64,000 nucleotides of DNA, taken from NCBI RefSeq assembly GCF_009828095.1, contig NZ_WTYP01000001.1, positions 1,488,001-1,552,000 on the forward strand. Reading direction: 5' to 3'. The notes beneath the pieces are model-generated. The model searched no databases and was not told where the DNA came from. It worked only from the letters and a program-made list of their open reading frames with translations. This DNA is from Pontixanthobacter luteolus (GTDB lineage Bacteria; Pseudomonadota; Alphaproteobacteria; Sphingomonadales; Sphingomonadaceae). Below, in pieces: positions 37,820-47,894 of this stretch (position 1 is its first letter; each line of letters opens with the position of its first letter). The position numbers and the translations under genes were made by a program.

Positions 37820-37904
37820 GTTTTTCTGGTTGTGGCCGCACAGGGCGGGCCGCAACCGACAATTCGACCGCCCTTCCCAATCTTTCCGATTAAGAGGAAA
37901 ATTT

Positions 37905-39314
37905 ATGGCCACCGCAAAAGACATCATCAAGCAGATCAAGGAAAACGACATCGAGTGGGTCGATCTGCGCTTCACCGATCCGAAGGGCAAATGGCAGCAC
38001 CTTTCGATGGTCGCCAGCGTCATGGGCGAAGACGAGCTCGAAGACGGGCTGATGTTTGATGGTTCCTCAATCGCTGGTTGGAAAGCGATCAACGAATCCG
38101 ACATGATTCTGAAGCCGGATCTTGATGCGATTTACATGGACCCGTTCAGCGCGACGCCAATGATGATCATCAACTGCGATATCGTCGAACCATCGACCGG
38201 CGACCTTTACAGCCGCGATCCCCGTTCGACTGCCAAGCGCGCCGAATCCTATCTGAAATCGACCGGTATCGGCGACACGATCTATGTCGGCCCAGAAGCC
38301 GAATTCTTCATGTTCGACGATGTTCGCTTCGAAGACGGCTATGCCGGTTCGGGCTTCATGATCGACGACATCGAACTGCCGACCAATTCAGGCAGGGAAT
38401 ACGAAGCGGGCAACATGGCCCACCGCCCCCGTGAAAAGGGCGGCTATTTCCCGGTCGCTCCGGTCGACAGCTGCATGGACATTCGCGGCGAAATGGTCGC
38501 GACCATGCTCGAAATGGGCCTGCCATGCGACAAGCACCATCACGAAGTTGCCGCCGCGCAGCACGAACTGGGCCTGACCTTCGGCACGCTGGTTGAAACG
38601 GCCGACCGTATGCAGGTCTACAAATACGTCGTTCATCAGGTGGCGCATGCCTACGGCAAGACCGCCACGTTCATGCCGAAGCCGATCAAGGAAGATAACG
38701 GCAGCGGCATGCACACCCACATGTCGATCTGGGAAAATGGCAAACCGACCTTCGCAGGCAACGGCTATGCGGGCCTGAGCGACAACTGCCTGTATTACAT
38801 TGGCGGCGTGATCAAACATGCCAAGGCACTGAATGCTTTCACCAACCCGACCACCAACAGCTACAAACGCCTGGTCCCCGGGTTCGAGGCACCGGTTCTG
38901 CTGGCATACTCGGCTCGTAACCGTTCGGCATCGTGCCGCATTCCTTACGGCGCTGGCGACAAGGCCAAGCGAGTAGAGTTCCGCTTCCCTGACGCGATGG
39001 CCAACCCCTACCTCGCCTATTCGGCGCTGCTGATGGCTGGCCTGGACGGGATCCAGAACAAGATCCACCCGGGCGAGGCGATGGACAAGAATCTCTACGA
39101 CCTTCCCCCGGCTGAATTGTCAGAAGTGCCAACCGTTTGCGCTTCGCTTCGTGAAGCACTGGAAGCGCTCGAGGCGGATCACGATTTCCTGCTGCAGGGC
39201 GATGTATTCAGCACGGATCAGATCCTCGCATACACCGAACTGAAATGGGAAGAGGTCAGCCGCTGGGAAACCACGCCGACTTCTGTCGAATTCGATATGT
39301 ATTACAGCGTCTAA
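37905..39314 (+). CDS. glnA: Glutamine synthetase, type I
   Basis: GlnA forms glutamine from glutamate, ammonia and ATP as a dodecamer. The 469-residue product has [22 protein letters not shown], the EAEFF metal motif and the HTHMS/KPTFAGN loop. Y398 in NLYDLPP is the conserved adenylylation tyrosine. AAGAGGA precedes the ATG at 37905. It is cotranscribed with glnB, and a hairpin terminator lies about 35 bases after its stop. Confidence 0.98.
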   Translation: MATAKDIIKQIKENDIEWVDLRFTDPKGKWQHLSMVASVMGEDELEDGLMFDGSSIAGWKAINESDMILKPDLDAIYMDPFSATPMMIINCDIVEPSTGDLYSRDPRSTAKRAESYLKSTGIGDTIYVGPEAEFFMFDDVRFEDGYAGSGFMIDDIELPTNSGREYEAGNMAHRPREKGGYFPVAPVDSCMDIRGEMVATMLEMGLPCDKHHHEVAAAQHELGLTFGTLVETADRMQVYKYVVHQVAHAYGKTATFMPKPIKEDNGSGMHTHMSIWENGKPTFAGNGYAGLSDNCLYYIGGVIKHAKALNAFTNPTTNSYKRLVPGFEAPVLLAYSARNRSASCRIPYGAGDKAKRVEFRFPDAMANPYLAYSALLMAGLDGIQNKIHPGEAMDKNLYDLPPAELSEVPTVCASLREALEALEADHDFLLQGDVFSTDQILAYTELKWEEVSRWETTPTSVEFDMYYSV

Positions 39315-39348
39315 CGCGCAACTGCATACTGCGGCAGAATTGCAACAG

Positions 39349-39387
39349 GCGGCGGCTGGATTCATCCAGTCGCCGCTTTGTCTTTGG
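39349..39387 (+). terminator. Rho-independent terminator of glnBA
   Basis: A 12-base stem (39349-39360 with 39365-39376, one G-U pair) with a TTCA loop is followed by TTTGTCTTT. It lies 35 bases after the glnA stop. Confidence 0.85.
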
Positions 39388-39483
39388 CATCACTGAATCA
39401 AACGTTAATCTCCTAGAGGTTGCAGATTTATCTGTAAGGCTAAGAAACATCTGGCCGATCAACTTAATCAGGGATCACAACAC

Positions 39484-42400
39484 ATGAAGAAGTCTTCCGA
39501 TCGTACCCGCTTCGGGCGTCTGATGGCTGGGGCCGCGCCTTTTGCGCTTGCGCTCGCAGCAGTCAGTTCGCCCGCCAACGCAATTGTCCCGAACGACAAT
39601 TTCACTCCTGACGACATCGTCGATGAAGATGATGTCTATGCAGGTGTTGGCCAGTTCTTCCGTAACGATGGTTTCGTTTGCACCGGCACGCTGATCAACC
39701 CGCGTACCGTGCTTTTCGCCGCGCACTGCGTCAACGATCGTCCTGAAAGCGATTACGACACGAACGGCATCATCCAGTCGGCATTCTCGTTCAACGTGAA
39801 CGCCCTTCCTGGCTTCATCGACTGGATCAATAACAACTTCACCAGCAATCCCGATCTTGCGGTCTTCAATGTAAACCGCATCTATTACAATCAGGATTCG
39901 CTGGCCAACCCCGAAGCGGTCGGTTTCTTGGAAGCAGACATCGCGCTCGCATCGCTCGACACGCCGGCAGCCAACCTGCCGACCTGGAGCCTGCTGTTCT
40001 CGCCGCTTCCGACCCCGGAACAGATCACCGATGCCGACGGCACCGGATATCACGTGGCGATCACCGGCTACGGCCGTTCGGGTTCCGGCACAACCGGCGC
40101 TACCGTTGGCATCGATTGGCGCCGTAAGGCAGCCGAGAACATGCTCGGTTCGCTGACTTCGTTCGACGAACGCAACACGTTCCTGTTCGGCGCCCCGTTC
40201 GGCAACCTGCCGCAGAGCCTGTATCGTCTCGATTTCGACGATCCGAACAAGACCAACCCGTTCGATTTCAACCTGTACAAGGATGAGCCGCGCGAGCTCG
40301 AAGGCACGACCGCTGGCGGTGACTCGGGTGGCCCGCTGATCCTCGATGCAGCCAACAACACGCTTTCAGACGAAGATCTGGTAATCGGCGTTCTGTCTGG
40401 CGGTTCGCGCTTCTTTGGCCCGCAAGCTTTCTCCAGCTACGGTACGGAAAGCTTCTACCAGCCGCTGTATCTCTTCTGGGATTACATCGTGGCGACCAAC
40501 CCGTACCGCTATGTCACCAACAAGGCTGGCGACGGCCGTTGGGCAGACAGCTCGCACTGGGAAACCACCCTTGACCCGATCTATCGTGTCATCGATGCGG
40601 ACGGCAATGTCGTAAACGGCCTGCCGACCACTCCGGGTGCTGGCATCACCGGCGGTTCGCCAGACTTCGGTGAAGTCTGCTTCGATCCGGAAGGCGACAA
40701 TCCAGGTGACGGTTGTCAGGATCTGGGCACAGGCGATGACACTCCGCCAGCACGCAGCACCCTTACCGGCGGCGTGGCTTCGGGTATCGGCGTAGTCGAT
40801 GGTATCGAACTGGCTGGCTTCGACCTCGACGGGGCTGTAACCCGCGATGGGCTGCTCGGTGACGGCCTTGCCCTCGCTGTAGAAGCTCACAACGGTGTCG
40901 AACTGGCTGAGGAATCGCCATTCGCTTCGGATGGCGGCTCGCCGGAATTCTCCGATGATCCACTGCCCGCACCGACCATCGACAACGGCCTTCCGGGCGC
41001 CACCGGCTTCGTGCCGAACAACGTCGACCCGGTTATTAGCGATGATCCAGATGTCAACGTCGACCCGCGTTACTATGACGTAACCCTTCAGGCGGCTGGC
41101 AACACCACCCTGGGCATCGACGTAACGATCGACCGTCTGACCGTCCGCGGCCCTGCGGAACTGACCATCTACGACCAGGGTTCGCTTACCTCGCTGATCG
41201 ATGTCAGCCAGTTCGGCGGTACGGTCACCGTGAACGGCGCGCTCAACTCCACCGGAGATTACACTCTCTTCGGCGGTCTGCTGGGCGGTCGCGGCACGGT
41301 AACTACGCCGTTCCTGACCAACATCATGGGCGCAATCTCGCCCGGCCTGATGGGTCAGATCGGTACCTTCACGGTTGATGGTAACCTGGTTCTGAGCTCC
41401 GGCTCGACCCTGCTGATCGACATCAGCGGCAACGGCGCTTCTGACACCGTGGCTGTAACTGGCGAAGCCAGCGTTGGCGGCGTTGTCGCTCTCGGCACCG
41501 GCGTCACGCAAGTGGTCAATGGCAATGGTGTTCAGTACACCATTCTGACTGCTGATGGCGGCGGCATCGTCGACACCGATGGCAATCCGATCAACACCTT
41601 CGTCGAAGGCACGGTCTCGGCAATCCTCAGCCAGAGCTTCACTTATGAAGAAAACGCTGTGCTGATGGAAATCGAGGCAGGAAACTACGTCGACGTGGTT
41701 GACGCAACTGACCCGGTACAGCTGGCATATGCCCAGCTTCTGGATCAGGAACGTTCGAACCCGCTGGCTGGTGATCTTTACGCGCTGGACTTCGCTTCGA
41801 CTGGCACCATTCAGTCGACGCTCAACGGTCTTGCACCGGTTGGTGAAACTGCCATCCGCACCCTGACTGCACAGAGCTATACCCAGCTGATGAACTTCAA
41901 CGCTGGCCGTATGGCTACCTCCAGCCGCGCAAGCACTGGTGGTACGGTTGCAACCCTCGGCAATCCGCTCGGCACCGCCGAAGCCGGCCTTGCACGGGCT
42001 TACGCACCGAACGCGCTGTCAGAAATGGGACTTTCCGACCATGACGACATGGACGTGGAAGTAGGCGCGGTTCCGGACAGCATGGCTGTGTTCTTCGCAG
42101 GCGGCTTCATCAACGGTGAAGGCGACTCGATGCCGGGCTTCCAGAACGTTCAGACCGACTTCGACGGATATTTCCTCGCTGGCGGTGTTGAATTCTTCCC
42201 GAGCGACAACACCATGATCGGTGCTTCGGTTTACCACTCGAACCTCGATGCGGACGTTACCCTTGGTGGCACCGCTGATAGCGAATTGTGGGCCGGTTCG
42301 TTCTACGGAAGTGCAAAGACAGGCGCAGGCCTGGTCTTCGAAGGTCAGTTCAGCTTCTCGAACTACAATACGAAGACAGCACGGACTGTGGACTTCCTTG

Positions 42401-42903
42401 GCACGCCGCAGACACTTGTCAGCAACGGCACCAATGGCGGTATCACTGCAGGCCTCGGCGTCTCTTATGACATCGACATGGGCGGCCTCACCGTGGCACC
42501 GGGCGTTGAAACCCGTTACACCAAGGTTTCTTTCGACCGCATCTCCGAGCAAGGTGGCTTCGCAGCGCTTAGCATCGACCGCGAGAATTTCGAAAGCTTC
42601 CAGGGTCGTGCAGGACTTGAGTTGAGCACCAGCGAAGACAGCGCCTTCCAGCTTCGCGCAAATGCCGATTATGTGCATGAGTTCGAAGACGGTCCGCAGC
42701 TGTTCACGGCCAACTTCGTCAATGGCGTTGGTCCGGGTGTACCGTTTGCTTACGACGTGACCGATGAAGACTGGTTCGAAGTTGGCGCATCGGCCAGCTT
42801 TGGCAACGGTCCGATCCGTCTCGGCGTTGGTGTCGACACCACGATTGGACGCGATAACGCTGAAGCTCAGACCTACAGCGCAAGCGCGACAATCCGCTTC
42901 TAA
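39484..42903 (+). CDS. Autotransporter with a trypsin-like (S1) protease passenger
   Basis: The 1139-residue protein has a signal peptide ending near SSPANA, an S1 protease domain at about 50-340, a spacer, a beta-helix-like region around 560-740 and a C-terminal autotransporter barrel of about 270 residues ending in phenylalanine (SATIRF). The catalytic triad is visible: H81 in FAAHC, D152 in ADIALASL and S281 in GGDSGGP. The spacer (about 340-560) is Asp/Gly/Pro-rich. The passenger therefore looks enzymatically competent, unlike many S1-like relics. AGGGA precedes the ATG. It should be secreted to the cell surface by the type Va route; substrate unknown. A strong terminator follows. Confidence 0.92.
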   Translation: MKKSSDRTRFGRLMAGAAPFALALAAVSSPANAIVPNDNFTPDDIVDEDDVYAGVGQFFRNDGFVCTGTLINPRTVLFAAHCVNDRPESDYDTNGIIQSAFSFNVNALPGFIDWINNNFTSNPDLAVFNVNRIYYNQDSLANPEAVGFLEADIALASLDTPAANLPTWSLLFSPLPTPEQITDADGTGYHVAITGYGRSGSGTTGATVGIDWRRKAAENMLGSLTSFDERNTFLFGAPFGNLPQSLYRLDFDDPNKTNPFDFNLYKDEPRELEGTTAGGDSGGPLILDAANNTLSDEDLVIGVLSGGSRFFGPQAFSSYGTESFYQPLYLFWDYIVATNPYRYVTNKAGDGRWADSSHWETTLDPIYRVIDADGNVVNGLPTTPGAGITGGSPDFGEVCFDPEGDNPGDGCQDLGTGDDTPPARSTLTGGVASGIGVVDGIELAGFDLDGAVTRDGLLGDGLALAVEAHNGVELAEESPFASDGGSPEFSDDPLPAPTIDNGLPGATGFVPNNVDPVISDDPDVNVDPRYYDVTLQAAGNTTLGIDVTIDRLTVRGPAELTIYDQGSLTSLIDVSQFGGTVTVNGALNSTGDYTLFGGLLGGRGTVTTPFLTNIMGAISPGLMGQIGTFTVDGNLVLSSGSTLLIDISGNGASDTVAVTGEASVGGVVALGTGVTQVVNGNGVQYTILTADGGGIVDTDGNPINTFVEGTVSAILSQSFTYEENAVLMEIEAGNYVDVVDATDPVQLAYAQLLDQERSNPLAGDLYALDFASTGTIQSTLNGLAPVGETAIRTLTAQSYTQLMNFNAGRMATSSRASTGGTVATLGNPLGTAEAGLARAYAPNALSEMGLSDHDDMDVEVGAVPDSMAVFFAGGFINGEGDSMPGFQNVQTDFDGYFLAGGVEFFPSDNTMIGASVYHSNLDADVTLGGTADSELWAGSFYGSAKTGAGLVFEGQFSFSNYNTKTARTVDFLGTPQTLVSNGTNGGITAGLGVSYDIDMGGLTVAPGVETRYTKVSFDRISEQGGFAALSIDRENFESFQGRAGLELSTSEDSAFQLRANADYVHEFEDGPQLFTANFVNGVGPGVPFAYDVTDEDWFEVGASASFGNGPIRLGVGVDTTIGRDNAEAQTYSASATIRF

Positions 42904-42941
42904 TATCGATCACTGCCGTAAGGCAGTGCCGAGAAAGTTCA

Positions 42942-42975
42942 GGGCGTCCGGAGAGATCCGGGCGCCCTTTTCTTT
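42942..42975 (+). terminator. Rho-independent terminator of the autotransporter gene
   Basis: An 11-base stem (42942-42952 with 42957-42967, one G-U pair) with a GAGA tetraloop is followed by TTTTCTTT. It is about 40 bases after the stop. Confidence 0.93.
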
Positions 42976-43107
42976 GAGCACGGCAAGCCTGCTCCATCTG
43001 ACCGAACTGATGTCGGCCTTGCCCCGCACCGGCCGAAAAACCATTTTCCTACTGCCTACCCAGCTGTCTATTGGCGCTGCCTCATTCATCATTGAGGCGA
43101 CGCAGGA

Positions 43108-43704
43108 ATGAACCACAAACCGATTTTTGATGCAGTCCGCAGCATCGCTGGCCGCAAATTCAAAAGAAACGAAATCACCAAGCTGGATAGAGCGATCGAA
43201 TGCGCCGCAGGCCAGATAGCTTCCTGCCACCCTAGTCCGACCACTGAAATCGGCCCCGAGGGTATCGCGCTGATAAAATCATTCGAAGGGTGCGCACGGC
43301 AGCGCACCGACGGACTGGTAGAAGCATATCCTGATCCTGGAACGGGGTCTGCGCCCTGGACCATCGGTTGGGGAGCGACCGGCGCCGGAATTGGGCCGCA
43401 GACAGTCTGGACACGGCAAAAATGCGACCAGCGCCTGCAGTCCGATCTCGTCCGGTATGCGCAGGATGTGGCCCGAGAACTCGGCTCCTCCCCCACTAGC
43501 CAGACCCAATTCGATGCGCTGGTCAGTTTTCATTATAACACCGGTGCCATTGGCCGTGCCACGCTCACCCAGCTACACAAGCAGGGCGCTTTCAGTGAAG
43601 CGCAGGCAGAATTTGCCCGGTGGAACCGGGCCGGCGGACTTATTCTGAAAGGGCTGGTGCGGAGACGGGCGGCAGAGGCGCGCCTGTATGCGCAAGGGAC
43701 CTAG
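43108..43704 (+). CDS. GH24 phage-type lysozyme
   Basis: The 198-residue muramidase of the T4-lysozyme/endolysin class (GH24) has the catalytic glutamate E60 in KSFEGC and then AYPDPGTGSAPWTIGWGAT, with T85 in the conserved position. FDALVSFHYNTG and GLVRRRAAEARLY are further motifs. About 45 residues precede the domain; there is no clear signal peptide. No other phage gene is nearby, so it may be a stray or domesticated endolysin. Its stop shares CTAG with the convergent tamB stop. Confidence 0.9.
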   Translation: MNHKPIFDAVRSIAGRKFKRNEITKLDRAIECAAGQIASCHPSPTTEIGPEGIALIKSFEGCARQRTDGLVEAYPDPGTGSAPWTIGWGATGAGIGPQTVWTRQKCDQRLQSDLVRYAQDVARELGSSPTSQTQFDALVSFHYNTGAIGRATLTQLHKQGAFSEAQAEFARWNRAGGLILKGLVRRRAAEARLYAQGT

Positions 43705-46700
43705 TAGTCCCGACTGACTTCCACCCGCACGCTTTCACGGCCAATTGTCGATACGCTCGCCAGCAGCGATAGCCAGCTGGTTACCCGGAATTCAGCCTCT
43801 GTTGCGCTGTAACCACGCCCGTCAGTGATGATCTCGACGTAGAATTTGCGCCCGATATTCTTGCCCAGTGCAACGCCCGTACCGCGGTCCAGCGCCGGAT
43901 CGGCCCCGACAATGCGCAGCCGGTCCAAGCCGATAGCGCTGCGCAGCTGATTGATCGGATCAAGGCCGGCCCCGCCCCTGAGGCTGGCCAGCGCCGTGCC
44001 CAGCTGAAGCGCGTCGGTTGCAGACAGGCTGGTGATCGATCCGCCGAACAGAAGGCGCGCAAGGATTTCCTCCTCCGGCAGAAGGGGGTTTGAACTGAAT
44101 GAAATTTCCGGCTGCTGGGCATTGCCCTGCACGCGGACCGTAACGTCCAGACCGTCACGCTCGGTTTCTGCGATGATATCGATGCGGGGATCAATCGGCA
44201 CATTCGCATCGAAATCGATCCGCCCCCGGGTCAGCTCGAACCGTGTACCGGCAAAGGTGTAATCCCCGCGAACCACCCTTGCCTCGCCTCCGATACGGGG
44301 ATCGGAAGTGGTGCCGCGAAGCTGAATGTCCGCCTGCCATTCGCTGTCGAGGCCCATACCGTCCACATCGACACGGCTCGGGGCGCGGGCATTGATCAGA
44401 TAGCGCCACGGGATACGCGCCGACCGCGCCGGTCCGATATCGGCTGCAAGGTTGATCTCGCGGGTCTTGATATCAGGCAATTCGGCGGTGGCATCCATCG
44501 CGGAGCCCAGGCGCCAACTTGCCCGGTCAATTTCGACCTTGCCAGCAATTGTTCCCTGATAACCGTCCGACACGATACGCAGCGGCCCCGTTATCACAGC
44601 GCGCAACCCGGCTGCGTCAAGCAGGGCCGCGTTTTTGGCCGCCACCTTGATATCCATGCCCGGGCCGCGTTCTGTCAGATTGTCGAGGTCGACGGTGCCG
44701 CTGCCCGATACCGTGCCGCCGTTTTCTGTTGTCCCGGCAAAGCGGCTCAGCGTCAGCCGCGAGCCGGCAAAGGTGCCGCGCGCCTTGATGCTGCGCACAT
44801 CGGTGCCTGAGAGGGAGCTTCGGACACGAAGATTATCGCTGGCGACCGAGCCGCGAACATTGGGGTTGGCTAGCGTTCCGGTGACATTGGCCGATGCATT
44901 GAGAGGCCCGGTCAAATCGAACCCTTCGACCCCCGATAGCCGCCACAGGGCAGCCGCCGGGCCGCTGTAGCGAAGCTGAGCGAATAGATCGCCGCGGTTC
45001 AGCCGGTCGACCAGTCCGCCAGCACCGGCCAGACCGGTGATACGTGCCTGCAGGCGGCCCCTGCGCTGGCCATCTTCGTCAATCACAGCACGCGCTTCGA
45101 GCCTGCTCGCCGAAAGCTGCGAAACAAGCGCCACGTCGATCGGGCTGGACGTCAGGACAAGGCCGGAGCGGGTCAGATCGTCGATCTTCACCCTGGCACT
45201 GCCTGTCGGAACACCTCCGCGATTGGCAGTGAACTCCACCTTGCCTGAGACGGTCCCACCAAGGCCGATATCCGCGATTGCGATATCGACCAGCGACAAC
45301 GGCATTTTATCCATCGCCAGATCGATTGCAGTCATCCCGCCGCCAAATTCACCAGAAACGAGGGTCGATCCATCTCCGTAATTGATCTGGGTTTTCTGCA
45401 GCTGCCAACCGCCGTCTTGCTGCGCCACGAAAACTGCCCTGCGCGGCATGGAGATTTGCTTGCCTGCGAAACCGCCTTGCGCTGCAATCGCGATGCGTTC
45501 GGGGGCGAAACTGGCGTTCGCCTGAAGCGCGAAGCGGCTGCCTCGCCGCCCTGTGATAGATGCAGTCGCTGTGCCGCGTCCGTCCGTGATCTCTGCCTTG
45601 GCAGCCATGCGGCCAACAAACAGTGAACCGTAGCTGAGACCTTCGGCGATCAGATTGCCATCGACCATGCTCGAACCGTTTTTCAAATATCCCCGGGCCT
45701 CGATTTCGGCACGAGCAACCGAGATCGGCGTCGCGCCGCCAAAGCTTGCCCGGTTAGCATCAATATCGACTGCAAACCCCTGCCCTCCGTCACGCGTTGC
45801 CAACCCGATCCTGCCGTCAAGGCCGCCGCCGCTGAGGTCCAGCCTGCCATTTGCTCCGCCATCGCCAAGCACCAGGTCACCCCGAACGGAAGTCTTCCAG
45901 ACATTCAGCTCGTTGACTGCAATCCGCGTCGGGCCATCGGCTGGCGATATCAGTCCAATCAGTCCGTTGAATTCGCCAAGCAGCGACTGGCCTTCTGTCT
46001 CGATGTTGAAACCGTCATCGCTAGGTGAAATGGCAACCCGGACATCGCGCAGCCCCGCGGCAGGCAGCGGGCTTGCAAACACCAGCTCTGCGACCGGACC
46101 GGCATCGTCGAGCGATGCCTCAACCGTGAAGTCGCCGTAATCTGCCTGTGTCCCTCGCCCGGCGAGGCTGGTCGTTCCATCCGCGACGCGGCCATCGAGC
46201 TGCAATGTCAGTTTTTGCGCGTTGACCCTGACATTGTTGAAATTGAGCGGCGCCGCTGCACCGATAGAGACCGCGCCGCTTGCGCGGATATCCGGGCCGG
46301 CAAGGTTCGCCAGGGTCGCATTCGACACGTCCGGAATCCGGGCATCGAATTGTGTCATCAGCGTCCACGGACGGTTGGCACCAATCCGGAAATCGATCTT
46401 GCCGGATCCGTTGACCGTGCCGACATTCTCCAGCGGCAATCCGCGCAGCTGGACCGGACCGACCAGTGCATAACCGCCCCGCGCAGTGTCGCCGCGCAAC
46501 GCGAGCCGCGCATTGGCGTCGCGGAAGACAATCCCCAAATCGTCCGATAGCAATTTCGACCCGGTGTATATTATCGTGCCGTCCACCGCACCGCTGCCAA
46601 GCCGCGGATCGATCAGATCGTTTCCGGTCACAACCGACGCCACTCGCGTATCCAGCGGAAGGGTCCAGCGGGTTCCGTCGAAGGTCGCAGTGCCCTGCTG

Positions 46701-47894
46701 GACAATATCGGATAGTCTGGTCTCGCCAGACACCAATTGCCCGACGGACAATGTATGTTCGATCGACAGATCACGGAACGCGCCGTCGAGATTTGCGGCC
46801 AGAGACGTATTCCCAAGACTGAAACCTTCGCCAAACAAGGCCGGATCAATCAGCTGTGCGTTGATTGAAAAGTCACTGAAACTGTTTCCGGCTAGGTCGA
46901 CGCTTCCGCGCCCGCTCCCCTGAATCGCACGGGCAGCCATCTGCATCGTTCCGTCAAATTCGCTGGCGACCAGTGTACCCCGCGCGCGCAGCGACACTTT
47001 CTGGCCCAGCGCATCCTGCGGCAATCCGCTAAGGATTTGTGCCGGGTAAGCCTGGCCCAGCAGGTCGTATTCGCCGCCTTCGTTGGTTAGCTTGAAGGAC
47101 GCGAACCGTTCATTGCTGCGCCGGATCACCAGTGCGCCGTCCCAATTGCTCCAAGTGCCATCGCCAAGAATGCGCGCCGTGTAGCCAGCATCTGTACCGA
47201 GCAATCCGGCCAGCACCCCGCCCTCGGGCGCGCGGTAATCAAGGTCCAGATCGAACTTGTCGCCATCGGGCTGTGCATCGATCAATGCAAACAGGCGATC
47301 TTTCTCACCAAGGTCGCTCTGCGCCTTCACAAAGACCCGGCCATCGCGAATGTCTGCCTCTGCAAGCAGATCGATTACCGGGCTCTGTTCGCCGACAATG
47401 CCCGGTGCAATCGTGAGACTGTCGATTTCGAAACGGTCGATGCGGATATCGAAGTCGGGCAGGATCGGCGCGTCCGGATCTCCGGGCAGCAGTTCCGGCA
47501 TTCGCAGCAAAGTGCCGCGCTTCGCAACCAGATTGCGAACGTCCAGCCCGCTATCGATCCAGCTGAGCGGACGCCAGTCCAGATCGACCTCCGGAATAGT
47601 GAGGAATTTGCCCTTGGGATCGTACAGCACCACATCGTGGAGCACGGCCTTGCCAAACAGGTCGCCTTCTATCCTGCCAACTTCGAACCGCATCCCGGAA
47701 GCCGGTGCAACCTTCGCGATCTGGTCTGCGATCAGCCGTTTGCCGATCGGGCTGTTGAGCACAGCAGCGAACAACAGCACCGCCGCGATCACGAAGATCA
47801 CAAATCCTGCAAGCCATTTGCGCCAGCCTTTCGGCTTATCACTATCGGTAGCCTGCGCCGGCTCCGCGCCATCGTTGGTGACAGGTTCGCCCAT
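43701..47894 (-). CDS. tamB: Translocation and assembly module protein TamB (DUF490)
   Basis: TamB is a very long periplasm-spanning protein anchored in the inner membrane that works with TamA on outer-membrane protein or lipid transport. The 1397-residue product has a cytoplasmic tail, one transmembrane helix at about 28-48 (WLAGFVIFVIAAVLLFAAVL) and over 1000 residues of beta-rich repeats. It ends with the TamB/DUF490 domain, whose last stretch (YSATEAEFRVTSWLSLLASV...VEVSRDY) is typical. Its ATG overlaps the last base of the tamA stop. Confidence 0.95.
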   Translation of the reverse strand: MGEPVTNDGAEPAQATDSDKPKGWRKWLAGFVIFVIAAVLLFAAVLNSPIGKRLIADQIAKVAPASGMRFEVGRIEGDLFGKAVLHDVVLYDPKGKFLTIPEVDLDWRPLSWIDSGLDVRNLVAKRGTLLRMPELLPGDPDAPILPDFDIRIDRFEIDSLTIAPGIVGEQSPVIDLLAEADIRDGRVFVKAQSDLGEKDRLFALIDAQPDGDKFDLDLDYRAPEGGVLAGLLGTDAGYTARILGDGTWSNWDGALVIRRSNERFASFKLTNEGGEYDLLGQAYPAQILSGLPQDALGQKVSLRARGTLVASEFDGTMQMAARAIQGSGRGSVDLAGNSFSDFSINAQLIDPALFGEGFSLGNTSLAANLDGAFRDLSIEHTLSVGQLVSGETRLSDIVQQGTATFDGTRWTLPLDTRVASVVTGNDLIDPRLGSGAVDGTIIYTGSKLLSDDLGIVFRDANARLALRGDTARGGYALVGPVQLRGLPLENVGTVNGSGKIDFRIGANRPWTLMTQFDARIPDVSNATLANLAGPDIRASGAVSIGAAAPLNFNNVRVNAQKLTLQLDGRVADGTTSLAGRGTQADYGDFTVEASLDDAGPVAELVFASPLPAAGLRDVRVAISPSDDGFNIETEGQSLLGEFNGLIGLISPADGPTRIAVNELNVWKTSVRGDLVLGDGGANGRLDLSGGGLDGRIGLATRDGGQGFAVDIDANRASFGGATPISVARAEIEARGYLKNGSSMVDGNLIAEGLSYGSLFVGRMAAKAEITDGRGTATASITGRRGSRFALQANASFAPERIAIAAQGGFAGKQISMPRRAVFVAQQDGGWQLQKTQINYGDGSTLVSGEFGGGMTAIDLAMDKMPLSLVDIAIADIGLGGTVSGKVEFTANRGGVPTGSARVKIDDLTRSGLVLTSSPIDVALVSQLSASRLEARAVIDEDGQRRGRLQARITGLAGAGGLVDRLNRGDLFAQLRYSGPAAALWRLSGVEGFDLTGPLNASANVTGTLANPNVRGSVASDNLRVRSSLSGTDVRSIKARGTFAGSRLTLSRFAGTTENGGTVSGSGTVDLDNLTERGPGMDIKVAAKNAALLDAAGLRAVITGPLRIVSDGYQGTIAGKVEIDRASWRLGSAMDATAELPDIKTREINLAADIGPARSARIPWRYLINARAPSRVDVDGMGLDSEWQADIQLRGTTSDPRIGGEARVVRGDYTFAGTRFELTRGRIDFDANVPIDPRIDIIAETERDGLDVTVRVQGNAQQPEISFSSNPLLPEEEILARLLFGGSITSLSATDALQLGTALASLRGGAGLDPINQLRSAIGLDRLRIVGADPALDRGTGVALGKNIGRKFYVEIITDGRGYSATEAEFRVTSWLSLLASVSTIGRESVRVEVSRDY

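Noticed and set aside
40366-41511. 381-codon frame opposite the autotransporter
   Set aside because: Antisense shadow of a well-supported gene; no ribosome-binding site or family features.
43108-43704. Lysozyme gene as part of a prophage
   Set aside because: No other phage genes, integrase or attachment sites flank it.
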